The position numbers and the translations under genes were made by a program. DNA of 64,000 nt from Mastigamoeba balamuthi. Lineage: Eukaryota; Evosea; Mastigamoebida; Mastigamoebidae. The DNA lies in assembly GCA_902651635.1 (NCBI GenBank), contig CACRSC010000009.1, forward strand, positions 408,280 to 472,279, read 5' to 3'. Positions 54,248 to 64,000 of the stretch are shown here, in pieces; position 1 is the stretch's first letter; every line of letters starts with the position of its first letter. The notes under the pieces were generated by a model. The model made no database searches, had not been told where the DNA came from, and saw only the letters and a program-made list of their open reading frames with translations.

Positions 54248-57200
54248 TCACCGGCGCTTGGACTCTGGCTTGAGCGCGGCCAGGCGTGGGCCGAGCTCCT
54301 CCTCTGTCACAGGCTTCCCGTTGAGCAGCCTCAGAAGAGGCCTCTTCTTCTGCTTGGAAAACAGCTTCTTCCTACACTTCATCGAGTCCTCCGCAAAACA
54401 CGGGTTCGGGCATATCCACAGGCCCTACACGGCAGCACTACGTCAGCAGAAGGCATGGCGTGAAGAGTGCAGAAGGGCATCGTGCCTCGAGCGAGGGGAG
54501 CACGGCGACGAGGTGGGCAAAGCACTCCTTTTTCTTGATCTTGTTGTGGCTGAGGTCCAGCGCACGCAGGTCCGTGAGGCGGTCGATTCCCGAGCGCCCG
54601 ATGTCCGAGCTCGTGATCTCGTTGTTGGCGAGCGACAGCCTGATGAGCTTGGGTATCTCGAAGAACGCAACGGTGCGCAGCCCGCAGCCCTCGAGCTTGA
54701 GCTCCAGCAGCCCGCTGAGCTGGACCTGCTGCGGCGCGCGGCGGAAGATGGCGATCTTGAACGGGAACAGCTTCGACGACGAGCTCTTGACTCCCGTCGC
54801 CGAGGCCGCGCGGCAGATCTCCTCCGGCGTGATCTCCTGCTCGTCGAGCATGCCCAGCGGATAGCGCATCACCATCCAGAGGTTCTGGACCAGCCGGATG
54901 AACTTGTCCCTGTAGTCGGACGTCTTGCTGAACGGGTTGCCCGCGAGGCCCAGGCTCTGCAGGAACACCATCTGGTTGACGGCGTCGGCCACTGGCTGGA
55001 TCGTCTGCAGGCAGTTTTCGCGCAGGTCGAGTATCAGCAGGCCCTTGTTGCTCGTCAGCCCGCGGATGTTGTTCATCTCCTGGAACCTGTTCCCGCGCAG
55101 CAGCAGCGCGCGCAGCGACACGAACCCCGTGAAGTCCGCGCCCCCGAGGCCGCACGCGCGCAGGTCGAGCACCTGTATGTGCTGCAGCGGGCGGCTCTCG
55201 ACAACGCGGTTGACGATGCAGTGCCCAAACCGCATCAGCTCGCACTCCATAGCGTCCGCCCCGGCGTCCTTCCACGCCGCGACGCGCTCCTCGATGCCGA
55301 CCTCGGTGTCTATCACCTTGAGTGTCGGCTTCATCGCCCTCATGCTCCTCAGCATCCCCTTTGCAGTTGCCGTCAGCGTCCAAAACGCGTTGAAGCCCGG
55401 CGGTGGTAAGAGACACGCACGATGAGCTTCAGGCGGTCAGAGGAGGACTTCATGATGGGGTTCTCGCGGAGGGCGACAGTCTCCAGTGCGGCGAGCGAGT
55501 CGATGAGCTGCGCGACGTCGGTCAGAGGCGTCTCGATCTCGTTGCACGAGACGTCGAGCACGCGCAGGAGCTTAAGCAGCTGCAGGCCCATGACCATGAG
55601 GTCCTTGATGCGGTTGTGGCTGATGTTGAGCTCCTTGACGTTGGAGAACGGAGCGAAGTTGCAGAAGTCCGACGTCAGGCCCACGCCCGACATGTTGCGC
55701 AGAGTGGTGAAGAACGAGGGGTCCTCTGCAATGAGCTCTCCGTACGCGCACGACTTGGCCCTCTGGGTTGCAGCGCATGAGAGGAGTGGCCTTGCCGCTG
55801 CAAAGGGGAGCGCTCGCACATAGTTGGCCGCGAGGGCCAGTTGGAACCGGTAGCTCTCGACGCTCGCTTTGTCCTGCTGTATTTCCTCGGGCAGCAGCTC
55901 GATCCTCTCGTTGGGGGAAATCCAAATCTGCTCGGCACCACGCCGTTCAGGAGCGGAACCTCAGCAGCGGAGGAGGCAACACACGTTGTCGAGCATGACG
56001 AGAGAGTGGTTCTTGGGCAGCAATGCTGCCAGCACCTTTCGCCTGTACTTGTTCTTCATCGTGTACCTCTTGTGCTCTGCTCAAGGCAAGTCAGCCTGCG
56101 CGTCTGTGCGTGTTCTAAGGGGTGTCAGCGCACCAGAGGCCGCAGTGACGTGCAGGGACACAGCCTCCAGCGTCATGTGCTCGGCCAACACAGCCAGCAC
56201 AGGGCCCAGCTTGAGCTTCGGGTTGTCCGTGAGGTCCACGAACTTTATCCTGCGGGCAACTCAAGTCAGCGCGAATGGTGTTTGAGTGCCCAGTCCCACA
56301 GTGCAGACGCCACAACACAGCGCATACGCAGTAGGCGCGCACCTCCTGAGCTGCTCGAGGCCCCTGACCTCCACGAGGTCGTTGGAACGCAGGTTGATGA
56401 CCTCGGCGTTGGTGAAGCGCCCCACGTCCACAACGCGCAGGCCCTTGGACGCCAGGCACACGTGGCGCACCCTCGATGCGTAGTCTGGCGAGCTGCGCAG
56501 CTGGTGGTGGCCCAGCGCCTCGATAACCGCGAGCTCCAGCCTGTAGGCTTCTGCGTCCCTGCCCTCGCCGCACAACTCCATCGCCTCTGCACATATCACA
56601 GCGCATCTTCTTCAGTCGACTGCCTCGCCCACGCATTGCAACAGCACTGGTGTGTGCTCACCGACACGCTGGCTCAGGGTGACTGACTTGCCGTCAAGCT
56701 CCAGCAGCCCCGGAGCCCTGTTGCTCCCCCTCAAGTTTCTGCAGGAGACCTTAGCATGGGAAACAGGGAGGGGCAGAGTACCGCGTCTCATAGAGAGCCC
56801 AGAAGGGGTACTTGTCGGAGTTCAGACCCTTGTTCCCCTCTAGCCACAGCTTCTGCAATCCTGGCAGGTACCTGCGCGCCAACGTTGTCAGCACAAAGAA
56901 GCTCTGCTGTGAATGGTGCTCACGCGAGGACGGCAAGGGACTCCCGTCGGCTCAGGCAGTTGTTCGACAGGTTCAGCGACTTGAGCAGCGAGAGCTGCTC
57001 CAGCCCGGCGCCCTCGAGCTCGCGTATCCTGTTGTTGGACACGTCGAGCTCCTGCGAGAGGGGGAGCATTCAGTGGGCGCCCACGGGGGGCTGCGGGGAC
57101 ACGGGGGCAACGGACAAGGAGGTTCGTGAACGCGCCGACGTGCATCTCCGTCAGCCACTGGTCGCTGAGCACGAGCTTCGTGACAGACTTGGGGTTCCAC

Positions 57201-58539
57201 CCCGTCTCCCGCATCTCTACCCACGCGAGGGAGGTCAGTTGATTGCCACAGCAGCAGGAGCGGCGGCCAGCTCGCGTCGTCTCTCACCGAGTATCTGCGG
57301 CACGCGGCCGAGCACGATGTCCCAGTGGTAGGCGCCGATGTCGGGCACGCCGCCGAGCTCCTCGATGCAGCGGACGCGCATCTTGACGTCTATCTCCTTG
57401 CCGTTGAGCCTCTCGAGGTTCGGGGCGTACGAGATGACCCGCGAGAAGAAGTCCGGCTTGCCAGAGACGGGGTTGCCGCTGGCCTCGAGCACCTCGAGCT
57501 GTGGGCACGCACGCACGGCGCTCTCGACGCTCTCGATGCTCGATAGCTCGTTGTTCGAGACGTCGAGGTGCCTCAGTCTTTCCAGCCTGAGCTTCTGTTG
57601 CGCACAGCAGCGTGAGATTCCCGAATCTTCTTCGCGCAGCCCCGAAATCAAGAACTCGCCTTGATATCCTTGATATGCATATCGACGAGCAGGACAATCT
57701 CGGCGTTGGGGAAGGCCTCGCTGATCAACGACGCGATCTTCTTCGAGTCCCTGTCCGGTATGTCCGCGCCGACAAAGCGGACGAACGTGACTGCAGGGTT
57801 CGGGGGGTCGTGCAGCGCGTCGGGGTCCTCGCACCGCTCCTCGGGAGATATCTGAACTGGATCTGAGATTCACAATATCTCCTGGGCGATCCCCCATACC
57901 TGCTCCAGAGGCCGCAGGCACGGCTTCGAGAGCACGCGCGGCACAACCTCCTTGAACGCAGCCTTCTGCACATGCCTCCTCCACCCCTGCCCGGAAACGT
58001 CTGTGACGTCAGAGGTATGCACCGAACGCGAATTCGGTTACGAAAACGGCAATGCACCTCGTAGTCGAACTCTGCGGGCTCCAGCCCCACAGGCGGGTCC
58101 AGCTGGTCGCCCTCGTTCATGGGGATGCCCACCACCTCCTCGACTGCGCCGGCCGCAGCGCAGGGCCCGTGGATCAGTATGTAGCTTTTTTGAAAGAGGA
58201 AAATCCCCCGCAGGGCGCAAAATATCTTCAATCTCGGGTGGGGTGCCGCGGGGTGGGAGCGCGGGGTCCGCACGCTTGGGCTCGACCGAGGGGAACGCGA
58301 AGGGCGAGCGCGAGGGCGGCGGCGGGGGGTAGGGCATGGTGCCGGGCGGCGGGTCGAGGTTGAGCGGCGGGTACGTGATCGAGTACAGGACGCATCCGTG
58401 CGGGTGGTTCGCGGACGGCGTCGGCGACGTCGGCGGGCGGCCGGTGGCCTCGGGGTCTGCGGGGGGGCGCGCGTGAGGGGGGGGCGCCCTCGCTGCACCC
58501 GCGGGGGGAGAGGGCGTCGCGCGCACCTGGGGCGCTCAT
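54248..58539 (-). CDS. Long SDS22-type leucine-rich-repeat protein
   Basis: ATG 58539 (MSAP, then DPEATGRPPTSP after splicing), TGA 54248-54250; about 16 exons, every join I traced keeps phase. A proline-rich N-region (GTMPYPPPPPSR) and FVRFVGADIPDRDSKKIASL precede several SDS22/U2A'-like LRR blocks, each closed by an LRR cap: LRHLDVSNNELSSIESV, LLKSLNLSNNCL, VINLRSNDLVEVRGLEQL, VKELNISHNRIKDLMVM, LLILDLRENCLQTIQPVAD and LRALDLSHNKIKKKECF. It ends in a basic tail (KCRKKLFSKQKKRPLL). The layout recalls LRRC9-like proteins of flagellated protists, but that is only resemblance. Introns 57595-57659 and 54425-54485 are GC-AG. Confidence 0.82.
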
Positions 58540-58829
58540 GGGGGCGCCGCCACGTTGGGGGTCGTCTTCCGCCGTGGTTGGTGTGTTGGCTCAAAAAAGA
58601 TGGGAGATTTCCCCCAACCGGGGTCGATATCAACTCGAATTTTCGGTACTGCCGCCACTGAGCTGCTGCAACTGTGGGAGTTCCGACTCACGGCGCGCTG
58701 ACGCCGAGCTCCCGCCCGCGCGGCTGCCTCCATCCGAGCGGCGGATCCCGCCAGTTCCGGTTTTCAGGGGGCGTCACAGAGTACGAGTCACACTGTCGGG
58801 TCTAGGAAGTCCCGTTTCTCGTGGTGCAC
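58540..58829. promoter_or_regulatory. Promoter region of the LRR gene
   Basis: 290 bp between the LRR start and the PPPDE-protein stop, both minus. It contains GTCGATATC near 58,623. No exon seen. Confidence 0.4.
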
Positions 58830-60373
58830 CTACTGTGCAGTGATGGAGAGCACCTCAGAGGCGGCCTGCGCGACACGGGTGGAGGCCTCCCCGGCGGAGG
58901 CGAGCACGACAAGCACGGCCTGCAGCGAGTCGTTGGCGGCGGCGCCCGTGGCCACGCCCTTGGACCTCGTCGCCAGGTGCCCCAGCGCCACCACGGCCCT
59001 GAACTCGGCCGTCTCGCTGGGCCTGGCCTGCTCGGGCGTCAGCACCACCGCCCTCGTCAGGGCCTCGGCGAGCGCCTCCGCGTCCTCGGCCCTCATCTCC
59101 CGCCCCGCGCGGGCGTAGTTGTACGCAGCGGCGCCGGCCATCTCGCGCACAGGCGCGTCCTCGGCCCCCAGGCCCTCGCCGATGCTCGGCACGAGTTTCC
59201 CCGCGGAATCGACGGCGATCGCCTCGCCCTCGGGGGTCGCGAACAGGTTCGACAGCGCGCTGAGCGCGAGCAGGCGCGTGGCGCGCTCGGCGGCGGAGAG
59301 CGCGCGCCAGAGGGCCGCGACGAGGGCGTCGGGCTGCCGCGAGCAGAGCGCGACGAACCCCGGGCGCGTGAGCGGCGAGCGCAGCACAAAGAGCGGGGCG
59401 CCCAGCTCGCCCGTCGGCCACTGCTGCAGCACGCCCTGCACGAGGAACGCGAACACGCGCCCGTCGACGCCGGCCTCGCGCGGCCCGTCGAGCGCCGTCT
59501 CGAGCGCCGCGACGTCGGCGCTCGCGTCCTCGGCGACGCGGCTGCGGATCTTGGCGACAAACGGCCTGTGCGAGCCCTGCTCCGACAGCAGCGCGGGTGC
59601 CCCGGGGGCTATCTGGCGGGCTGGCTGCGCCGAGGCGGGGCGCGGCGACTGCGAGGCCGGGGAGGCGGCAGCAGCGGCAGCGGCAGCCAGAGGGGCGCCG
59701 CCGCCGCCCCACTGCGCCTGGCCGTCAGCGCCGACGCCGACGGGCGCCGGGGCGAAGCCGCTGGCCTCGCGCATCTGGCGCTCGAGGCCCTCGATGGCGG
59801 GGCGCAGCATGGCGCCCACAGGGGTGCTGGTGAGCTCCTCGGCCTGGTTCATGATGTACTCGGGCAGCACGCTCCCCGTCAGGAACTGCACCAGCTCGCT
59901 GGCCGCCGGGTTTTCGGGATCAGAAGACGCGTCTCGACGCGTCTCGGCGAGCAGCGGCAGGGGGGGGGCAGGGCACCTGCTGAAGTTGTTGCAGTTGTTG
60001 GAGAGGAGGCTGTAGGTCATGGGGGTGTAGCGGGGGCGCAGCTCGTCGACAAAGTCCCTGATGAGCTCCACGGGCACAAACGTGCGCCCCACGTCGAGCG
60101 TGCGCGTCGGGATGCCGAACGGGGTCCTCCCCTGGTTGCCCAGGCGTCGGGCGTCAGCGGGCGCAAGGGGGTAGGGGGTGGAGCGCAGGAGCGGACAGCG
60201 GGCAGGCACTGGATGTCGCCGCCCCAGAAGTACTCGCGGCCGTAGACGACGACGCCCGAGTGCCAGATGCCGTCGACCTGCTTGCCCAGCACGCCCATCG
60301 ACAGGCGCGACGCCCAGCCGCCGCTGATGTCGTAGACGTGCAGCGCTACGGGAACGCCCTCGGACGCCGCCAT
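58830..60373 (-). CDS. PPPDE (DeSI) cysteine peptidase with PUL domain
   Basis: Exons 60197-60373 and 58830-60131; 492 residues. The PPPDE fold removes SUMO or ubiquitin, or cleaves palmitoyl groups, in characterised DeSI proteins. The catalytic His is in IWHSGVVVYGREYFWGG and the catalytic Cys in SLLSNNCNNFS; the TRTLDVGRT segment lies between them. An Ala-rich linker leads to an all-helical PUL domain (LVQGVLQQWPTGELGAPLFV, LLALSALSNLFATPEG, EFRAVVALGHLATRS). PUL domains bind Cdc48/p97, so a role in p97-linked ubiquitin or SUMO turnover is likely. The residues between CNNFS and ENPAASEL could be a retained stopless intron but are open as they stand. Confidence 0.88.
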
Positions 60374-60714
60374 CGCTGGTCGCTGGCTCACTGGTGGATA
60401 ATATCGAACAACAAATCGGTGCCTAGGCAGAATCTGGTGCAGGCGAATGGATCTCGATTCTGCAAGCCAACCCGAGGCTGGCCTTGAACTGTGAGTCCTC
60501 ACGTGTGCAATCTATCACCCAAATGGGGGTAGGATGCAGAGTGTTGGGCATACAGCATGCCCAGACGTGTTGGAAAGACCTCTGCTCCGTTGATTGTCCC
60601 GGCTTTATTTCATTACTCCACTCTCCTCTGGGACTCGGAGACATGCATGTGGGGAGCGCGAGGTCTTCAGAAAAGTGTGCGGATTTGTTGGATGGGGGAG
60701 GGTACTGAGAACTT
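60374..60714. other. Intergenic, PPPDE promoter side
   Basis: 341 bp of lower GC between the PPPDE start and the stop of the HEXXH-type gene, both minus. Nothing else seen. Confidence 0.5.
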
Positions 60715-61702
60715 CTAGTCGACCAAAAAGTTGACAGCACCCCTGCACGTGGAGAACATGAGATGGCCCGACCGCTCCCCGCCGTCATTCTGTGGGCAAC
60801 AGCCACATCTCACTGTACAGGAGATCGAGGGCAACGCGGCATACAGGGCGAGCTCCTCCGGGCCTAGGATCCGCCACTGGCGCCAGGAATGCCTGAGTAT
60901 CCTCGTGGAGAGCGACCAGGGCTTGGCGACGGCCGTGGCGACCCACACTGCCAGCACAAAGACACTCAGAACGCTGTGGGAAACAAAGGTCATCGTGCCT
61001 TCAATGTGTCCATTGAAAGTCACGCTCTCGAACCAGAAGCCACAGTCTGGGCCAGAGTAGCTGGGCGAATGGGGATGTGTGGCAGGTACTGATGTGCAGT
61101 CCACGTGAAGCTCAAGGTGTCCAATTTCATGCAGAAGAGCTGAGGGCATGTGGTGCAACATGTCAAATGGTGAATGGCGCAACCAGTGGCAAGGAAGAAC
61201 AGGCATTTGTCCCGACTGAGGCACTTAGCGAACTTCTTCCACTCGATATTCAGCTCTGCGAGCCACCGCTTGAAAACGGCGTGCCCATCCGCCAGGTGTT
61301 TCTGGGCACATGGATTGCGTGCAGCAGGACGGGCGTCTGAGGGTGATGCACGAATTTGTTAGGAGACTCACAAGCACAGATCACGCACGAGGCTGTCGTA
61401 GGCATCTTCCGGTGGTAGTTCGGCGCTGGCCCGAGCGCGTCAGCTGCAGAAGAGTGGCGACAGAATAAACGCACAAGAGGACCTTGGAGGCGCGCTGCTT
61501 CACGCTCCTCTTGCATGTACCTGTGAACGCCCGCATGGAGCATCAAGAGGGTGAATGCTGAAGCTGAGCGCGGAATGTGATACCGTTCAGCATCGTGATA
61601 ACGTCTGCCTTGGGAAGAGAACCGTAAGATATCTTGGCTCTTGTGAAACCAATTGAGTAGGCTCTCTCCACAGTGCTCTTTCAGCTGGAGACGCACACTC
61701 AA
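60715..61702 (-). CDS. Probable HEXXH metallopeptidase-like protein (5' end uncertain)
   Basis: Exons about 61372-61702, 61184-61336 and 60715-61139 join in phase. Splicing creates KCLSRDKCLFFLATALLHEIGHLELH (split across the 61140-61183 intron), a zincin HEIGH motif, followed by PDCGFWFESVTFNG and a hydrophobic segment (VLSVFVLAVWVATAVA). The frame upstream reads KEHCGESLLNWFHKS but has no clear ATG, so the first exon is missing or unrecognised. GC is lower than in neighbouring genes. A zinc-dependent peptidase is suggested by the motif only. A decayed gene is the alternative. Confidence 0.5.
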
Positions 61703-62031
61703 ATTATCGGGTGTTCAGTCAGCGGCACCTCATTTGTGCTTCCGTAGGACGACAGTAGGGTAATGCAACGTATGGAACGAGGGCAGTTCTGTGAATGCAA
61801 GCCTGTTGTTTGGTTGTTTGGGGTTTGTTTTTGGTTGTTTTCTGGCTGGTGAGTCGCTTACAGTTCCGTGTGGTGAGTAGGAGTGGGTGAAGGTGAAAGG
61901 TGTGGCCGGGTGCGCTCGCGGGTTCTTTGTCGTCTCTGGGAGACGGGTCGAGGCGGGTGGGGAGTAAGGGAGGGGGAAGTCCAAAAGGCAAAATACATTA
62001 TGATCCAGCAGAACAGCCCCTTGCGGTGCTA
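61703..62031. other. Intergenic, no gene seen
   Basis: 329 bp between two minus-strand genes. T-rich words TTGGTTGTTTGGGG recur near 61,810-61,840. May include the missing 5' exon of the HEXXH-type gene, which I could not find. Confidence 0.45.
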
Positions 62032-64000
62032 TCAGTGCGATGCGATCCACGAGCTCAGCGCCGAGGTCCTGTACGCGTAGAACGACACATGCCAGCTCGT
62101 GGCCTCGGTCCCCGAGGTCACCGGCCCGCTGACCGCCAGCGGCAGCGCGAAGGGGCCCTTGCCCTTGTCCGACGTGCTCGACTGCTTGCCGCCGTAGAAC
62201 GTAGTGTACTCGAGCACGCGGTCGAACCTCCCGTCGTCCATGCGCACCAGCATCGCGACGCCCGTCTCCTTGTTGCCGCACTCGTACCACCCCGCGCCGT
62301 CGCTCAGCCCCTGGTTCGTTGCCCTGCAGCGCGTGCACGTGTCCGACTTTGTCGTCGTGTCGCCGGTCTTGAACGTGCCGTAGCAGAACTCGGCCGTCCG
62401 CTGGTTGGGCTGCGCGCGCACGGCCAGTGTGATAGTCGCCGCCAGCAGGGCGACGATGACGAACATCAGCACGCCGCCCAGCACCAGCGACACGCGGCGC
62501 AGGCGCACGAGCGACTTGGCGGCTTCGAACGCCGAGTTGTCGGTTATGTTGTCGGCCACATGCATCGCCTGCACGCCCTTACGCCGCTTGCCGTCCTGTG
62601 CCTTCTGGTCGTACTTGGAGTTGTCATGCACCTCCACCTCGGCGTTGGACGTAGAGGATGACGAGCGCTCGCTGTCGTCGTCGGCAGCCGAGTCGTAGTC
62701 ATCGTCGCGGTCGCACTCGCCGTCGTCGTCGCCGAGCTGCTGTCGACCCCCACGACGCAGCGAATTCTGCGTCGGCGTCGGCTTCCCGTCAGCCGCTGCG
62801 TTCTGTGTCGGGTCGAACGCCATCTGCTCGTCGCCCAGCCCCGCCTGGTGCGCCTTCGGTCGCTGAAAATCGTGGCAGAAAAATCAGTTGAATGGCTCGT
62901 GCGTGGGGAAAAACCACGGTGCTTGCGCGGGAAAGACGGTAGCGTACGCGAGAGCGGCGATGAGTCTCCTCGCGGCTGAACCAGCGGCCGTCGCAGCAGT
63001 CGGGGTTGCCGCAGTAGTAGGCAAAGCACTCGTGGTGCCTGCCCTTCTTGGTGAGGTCGTGCATCATCGGGCACTTGAACCGCGTCGGGTGCCCCTCCTT
63101 CCTCACGTCCGTCGGGAACACGTGCAGCTTGCAGCAGTACGACCTACACGCCCACCACCCGCGGTCAGATCCGAAACGCGGCGCGAAAACGATGCGAGAC
63201 AAAGTGGGGAGGCGGGGGGGGGGGGTTGCGCACGTCTGGCAGAAGCCCTGGCAGTTGGACGTGCTGGCCGACTTCATCTCGGCGATGCGCTGCTGGAGCT
63301 CGGGCGTCTGCATCCAGTCGACGGCGCGCAGCTTGTCGAGGCGCTTGATGCACTCGGCGCAGCGGCCCGGCGCGGGCTCGGGCGGCGCCGAGGGTGGCAT
63401 CGTGTAGTCCTCCTCGGGCGACGACACGGCGGGCTTGGCGCGCCGCTTCTTGGGCGCCTCGTCGGCCTCCTCGGGGCTGTTGTCCATGCCGCGCTCGTGC
63501 TTTGCGCGCATCAGCACCCACGTGCCGCGGTACGTCATCACCGTGTGCCTCGTGCCCTCTACGCAAGATCCGGTGAGCCATCGAGCTTTGCCCTTAGAAT
63601 TTGCACCCAATGCCGGATTGCTTTATTGGGGTATCAAATTTAACATGCTTAGAAGCATCTTCTGGAAGCGATGTCGCTGCTTTCCCGCAATTCGACATAA
63701 ATTCACAAATCACGCCGCCATGGGCCAAAAATAGATGACACGATATTTGTCCAGCAGGGGAAATCGAACCGCCTGAGTCAGAAATGGGGTGCAAAGTGAA
63801 CGGAAAATGCGGTGGGGGGAGGAGTTGTCTGTGGGGGCCCCTGCCGAATGTGGGGGTGGTGGGGGGGACGGGGAATGAGGGGGAAGCCTTGCGCACGGGG
63901 GTGAATGGCGGTGCACGTGGGCAGCGGGTAGCCGTGGTCCGTGCAGAACTCGCGGGCCGAGCACGCCCCGAAGCACGACGGCGCGTTGGGCGCCCGCCAG
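62032..64000 (-). CDS. Cysteine-rich intracellular / single-pass membrane protein (5' end outside window)
   Basis: Exons 63897->64000, 63235-63558 (approximate lower end), 62948-63143 and 62032-62862; joins are in phase. The visible N-part has Cys clusters (SCFGACSAREFCTDHG; RCAECIKRLDKL; NCQGFCQ; SYCCKLHVF; CFAYYCGNPDCCDGRWF) that look metal-binding. An acidic serine-rich stretch (DDDYDSAADDDSERSSSSTS) and one membrane helix (VLGGVLMFVIVALLAATITL) follow. A C-terminal domain of about 110 residues (FCYGTF, DTCTRCRATNQG, WYECGNKETG, RFDRVLEYTTFYGG) ends at SSWIASH. No known family. The Cys part would face the cytosol if the protein is type II. Intron 63559-63896 is unusually long (338 nt). Confidence 0.65.

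Overview
This is a nuclear eukaryotic window, almost certainly from a free-living protist. Its genes are GC-rich and cut by many 40-130 nt introns. They encode core eukaryotic proteins (EMC2, tubulin cofactor B, SRP9, eIF5A, an SLC35F6-type transporter). They sit beside protist-style signalling and surface proteins: two receptor cyclases, an ADP-ribosyltransferase/armadillo fusion, CBM20-LRR and FHA-WWE-BRCT-WWE proteins, and a cysteine-rich probable GPI protein. The plant/trypanosomatid-type cofactor-independent phosphoglycerate mutase and the multi-sensor cyclases would fit an amoebozoan (Acanthamoeba- or Mastigamoeba-like). That placement is inference. The standard code fits every gene except one TGA that reads as selenocysteine.

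Layout. 1-5.3 kb: an unclassified repeat family (an exact 1,636-bp tandem duplication, an inverted partial copy, arrays of short palindromic units). 5.45-7.26 kb: two decayed Tc1/mariner transposases. 7.76-17.29 kb (minus): two tandem paralogous genes, each with two sensor modules and two cyclase domains. 17.84-20.71 kb: EMC2 (minus), divergent from an FHA-WWE-BRCT-WWE protein (plus). 21.47-24.63 kb (plus): CBM20-LRR protein. 25.06-34.72 kb (all minus): SLC35F6-like transporter, arsenite methyltransferase, phosphoglycerate mutase, MORN-repeat protein, tubulin cofactor B. 34.7-37.3 kb: AT-rich, no gene seen. 37.36-45.75 kb (minus): cysteine-rich surface protein and ART-armadillo protein. 46.36-51.50 kb: eIF5A, LEA_2 protein 1 (minus), SRP9, a small selenoprotein with a SECIS-like hairpin, LEA_2 protein 2. 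51.5-54.2 kb: AT-rich with a Harbinger-type transposase fossil. 54.25-64 kb (minus): a long SDS22-type LRR protein, a PPPDE-PUL protein, a probable HEXXH protein, and the 3' part of a cysteine-rich membrane protein that runs off the window.

The window is a mosaic: compact GC-rich gene blocks separated by AT-rich islands that hold transposon fossils. A dozen introns resolve in phase only as GC-AG, often with the donor AAG|GCACGC, far above the usual eukaryotic share of about one percent. The genes show no operon-like logic. Recurrent themes are nucleotide signalling (cyclases), ADP-ribose biology (ART and WWE proteins), redox/arsenic handling (selenoprotein, AS3MT) and cytoskeleton/secretion housekeeping (TBCB, EMC2, SRP9).
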